Assembly: GCF_014493765.1 (NCBI RefSeq)
Contig: NZ_JACTVJ010000012.1
Coordinates: 1-64,000, forward strand
Origin: Streptomyces polyasparticus
Lineage (GTDB): Bacteria > Actinomycetota > Actinomycetes > Streptomycetales > Streptomycetaceae
Length of the DNA stretch: 64,000 nt
Reading direction: 5' to 3'
In this document: piece after piece, positions 62,216 through 64,000 of the stretch
How the letters are laid out: the number at the start of each line of letters is the position of its first letter
Numbering within the stretch: position 1 is the stretch's first letter
Made by a program: the position numbers and the translations under genes
The notes under the pieces: generated by a model
The model's input: the letters and a program-made list of their open reading frames with translations, nothing else
Database searches by the model: none
What the model was told of the DNA's origin: nothing

Positions 62216-63472
62216 GTGGCTGCAGAAGCGGTGATTGCGGGCCTGAGCGGAATCCGGGAGCGGCTGGCCGGGCTCTACCGGGACCTTCACCAGCATCCGG
62301 AACTGTCGCTGCAGGAGACGAGAACGGCGGCTGTGCTCGCGCGGATGCTGCGGGAGTACGGGTTCGACGAGGTCGCCGAGCAGGTCGGGACGACCGGCGT
62401 GGTCGGCGTGCTGCGCAACGGCGACGGGCCGGTGGTGATGCTGCGGGCCGACTTCGACGCTCTGCCGGTGGAGGAGAAGACCGGTCTGCCGTATGCGAGC
62501 ACGGCCCGCGGTGTGGACCAGGACGGCCGCGACGTACCGGTGATGCACGCCTGCGGACACGACATGCACGCCGCCTGCCTGGTGGGCGCCGCCATGCTCC
62601 TGGCGTCCGCACGCCAGGAGTGGAGCGGAACCCTGCTCGTGGTGTTCCAGCCCGCGGAGGAACTCGGGTGCGGCGCGCGGGGCATGGTGGAGGACGGGCT
62701 CTTCGAGCGTTTCCCCAAGCCGGACATCGTGCTCGGCCAGCACGTGGCGCCGCTGCCCGCCGGGTTCATCGGATACGGCACCGGCCCGGTGATGTCGGCT
62801 GCGGACTCGTTGGACGTCACCCTGTACGGTCGCGGCGGTCACGGGTCCCGTCCCGAAGCGGCCATCGACCCCGTGGTGACGGCCGCGCACATCGTCACGC
62901 GGCTTCAGGGCATCGTCGCCCGCGAAGTCCCGCCGGCCGAGACCGCCGTGGTCACCGTAGGTCGGCTGCAGGCCGGCACCAAGGACAACATCATTCCGGA
63001 CCACGCCGAGCTGGGCGTGAACATCCGCACGCACACCCCGAAGGTCCGAGCCCTGGTGCAGGCGGCGATCGAGCGGATCGTACGGGCGGAATGCCAGGCC
63101 GGCGCCGCGGTGAAGGAGCCCGAGCTGACGTGGCTCGACAGTTTCCCGGCACTGGTGAGCGATCCCGACAGCACCGAGAAGACGGTGGCGGCGTTCACCG
63201 CCTACTTCGGTCAGGACCGGGTGCACGAGATGCCGCCGGCCAACGCCAGCGAGGACGTCGGGGTGTTCGGTGACGTGCTCGGCGTGCCGACCGTGTTCTG
63301 GTTCTGGGGCGGCCTCGCGCAGGAAACCGCCGTCAAGGCATTCTTGGAGGGGAACATCGACGAGCTGCCCGCCAACCACTCGCCGCACTTCGCTCCGGTG
63401 ATCGAGCCGACCCTCAGCACCGGCGTAGAAGCCCTGGTGATCGCCTCGATGACCTGGCTGCAGCGGCCCTGA
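62216..63472 (+). CDS. M20-family amidohydrolase
   Basis: GTG 62216 lies six bases after GGAGG. The 418-residue metallohydrolase has LYRDLHQHPELSLQE, the first metal site VMHACGHDMHA, the catalytic Glu pair in FQPAEELGCGARG, a dimerisation insert (SLDVTLYGRGGHGSRPEAAI) and the final metal His in ANHSPHF. It is typical of IAA-amino-acid/hippurate hydrolases of peptidase family M20D. It removes acyl or aminoacyl groups from amides; the substrate is unknown. Confidence 0.92.
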   Translation: MAAEAVIAGLSGIRERLAGLYRDLHQHPELSLQETRTAAVLARMLREYGFDEVAEQVGTTGVVGVLRNGDGPVVMLRADFDALPVEEKTGLPYASTARGVDQDGRDVPVMHACGHDMHAACLVGAAMLLASARQEWSGTLLVVFQPAEELGCGARGMVEDGLFERFPKPDIVLGQHVAPLPAGFIGYGTGPVMSAADSLDVTLYGRGGHGSRPEAAIDPVVTAAHIVTRLQGIVAREVPPAETAVVTVGRLQAGTKDNIIPDHAELGVNIRTHTPKVRALVQAAIERIVRAECQAGAAVKEPELTWLDSFPALVSDPDSTEKTVAAFTAYFGQDRVHEMPPANASEDVGVFGDVLGVPTVFWFWGGLAQETAVKAFLEGNIDELPANHSPHFAPVIEPTLSTGVEALVIASMTWLQRP

Positions 63473-63657
63473 ACCACGACTCGGACCTCGCCGGACCCCC
63501 ACACCGACAGCCATCACTGCAGCCAAACCCAAGCTCTGCCGCGCTCACGTTGAGGACTGCTCCGCCGCCAGTACTGGCCAGATCCCTGGTGACATCGGCT
63601 ATGCGGTCCGTGTAGCGGCCGCCTCGGCCCGTTCCTCGACGCAGGCACGAACTGCGT

Positions 63658-63981
63658 TCAGATGCCGGCAGCGCGCAACTGCTCGACGGAACCGACCTGA
63701 GCCACCCATGCCCGCTGGTCCACATCGTGCCGCCACCCGACAACAGCCCCGGCAACCGCGGGCAGGACGGTGTCGGGCCAGATCATGTAGCCGAGGCGAA
63801 TAAGCTCTCGGCCCGCCGCATGCGCGGCATCGAACGGGAAGGCGGGATAGTCGGGCCAGTGCGACAGGTCCTTCTCCGCGAGCACCCCTTCCTCATCCGC
63901 GCGTCGCACCTGCAGGACGTAACCGGTCGCAGCGGCTGAGCAGACAGCAATCAGGTCGCGGCGGTCCTGATCGTCGGTCAT
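63658..63981 (-). CDS. hypothetical protein, 107 aa
   Basis: ATG 63981 starts MTDDQDRRDLIAVCSAAATG; a possible earlier start at 63990 would add three residues. The protein continues WPDYPAFPFDAAHAAGRELI and WPDTVLPAVAGAVVGWRHDV. It has no membrane helix or known motif. It is convergent with the M20 gene and reads well as a protein. Confidence 0.6.
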   Translation of the reverse strand: MTDDQDRRDLIAVCSAAATGYVLQVRRADEEGVLAEKDLSHWPDYPAFPFDAAHAAGRELIRLGYMIWPDTVLPAVAGAVVGWRHDVDQRAWVAQVGSVEQLRAAGI

Positions 63982-64000
63982 GCGCAGCACGGTACGGGAA

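Noticed and set aside
1-64000. tRNA or rRNA genes, including an attachment site beside the integrase tail
   Set aside because: No cloverleaf with a TTCGAAT-type T loop or rRNA-like tract was found by eye. A covariance-model scan would settle it.

Overview
The window reads as an accessory segment of a Streptomyces (or close relative) chromosome. GC is very high, codons end in G or C, GTG and TTG starts are common, and ribosome sites are AGGAGG-like. Gene families are typically streptomycete: a THN synthase, a secreted chitinase with a carbohydrate-binding module, an MHYT protein, and tendamistat-like peptides. No rRNA, tRNA or CRISPR array was found. The dense mix of insertion sequences, transposon genes, integrase and conjugation remnants and broken genes suits a chromosome arm or genomic island; that placement is inference.

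Layout. 0-7.9 kb: a truncated gene end, a frameshifted zinc-ribbon/GIY-YIG protein, an intact IS3-family element with inverted repeats, a three-gene transposition module (TniB-like ATPase, Mu/TniA-like DDE transposase, and an ATPase fused to a copy of the transposase N-terminus), and a decayed IS21 end. 8.4-11.9 kb: a Ser/Thr kinase and HTH regulator pair beside a DUF4132 protein with a perfect palindrome upstream of it. 11.9-17.4 kb: small hypothetical genes, several frameshifted, an integrase tail, a pentapeptide-like membrane protein, a Y-family polymerase tail and an RHS fragment. 17.4-23.2 kb: MFS exporter, cytochrome P450, secreted GH18 chitinase with DasR-like sites in its promoter. 23.2-25.5 kb: remnant of a conjugative element. 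25.6-33 kb: DUF2461, VOC/ArsR pair, alpha/beta hydrolase, a DUF998 pseudogene, an HTH protein, two tandem secreted tendamistat-like peptides, and a membrane protein/winged-helix operon. 33.3-45.1 kb: a host-type glycan locus with secreted GH20 (probably lacto-N-biosidase) and GH29 fucosidase, tagatose-bisphosphate-type aldolase, AgaS-like SIS protein, DeoR regulator, Gfo/Idh/MocA oxidoreductase and a sugar ABC transporter. 45.5-49.5 kb: transposase remnant, a secreted peptidoglycan-binding-like protein, an MHYT membrane sensor and a remnant-filled gap. 49.5-61.5 kb: a type III polyketide locus with SnoaL-like proteins, methyltransferase, RppA-type THN synthase, aldo/keto reductase, acyl-CoA carboxylase beta and epsilon subunits, acyl-CoA oxidase and a cupin. 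61.5-64 kb: PrcB-like protein, M20 amidohydrolase and a hypothetical gene.

How the genes work together. The glycan locus appears to trim fucose and release a disaccharide outside the cell, import it, and process an amino sugar through AgaS and aldolase steps under DeoR control; its binding-protein gene carries a frameshift. In the polyketide locus, a carboxylase with Ile at the acyl-CoA specificity position could supply malonyl-CoA to a THN synthase whose Cys138/His270/Asn303 triad is intact, with tailoring by methyltransferase, reductase and cupin. The methyltransferase is frameshifted too. Several frameshifts fall in C runs, so sequencing error and real decay must be separated before any pathway is declared dead.
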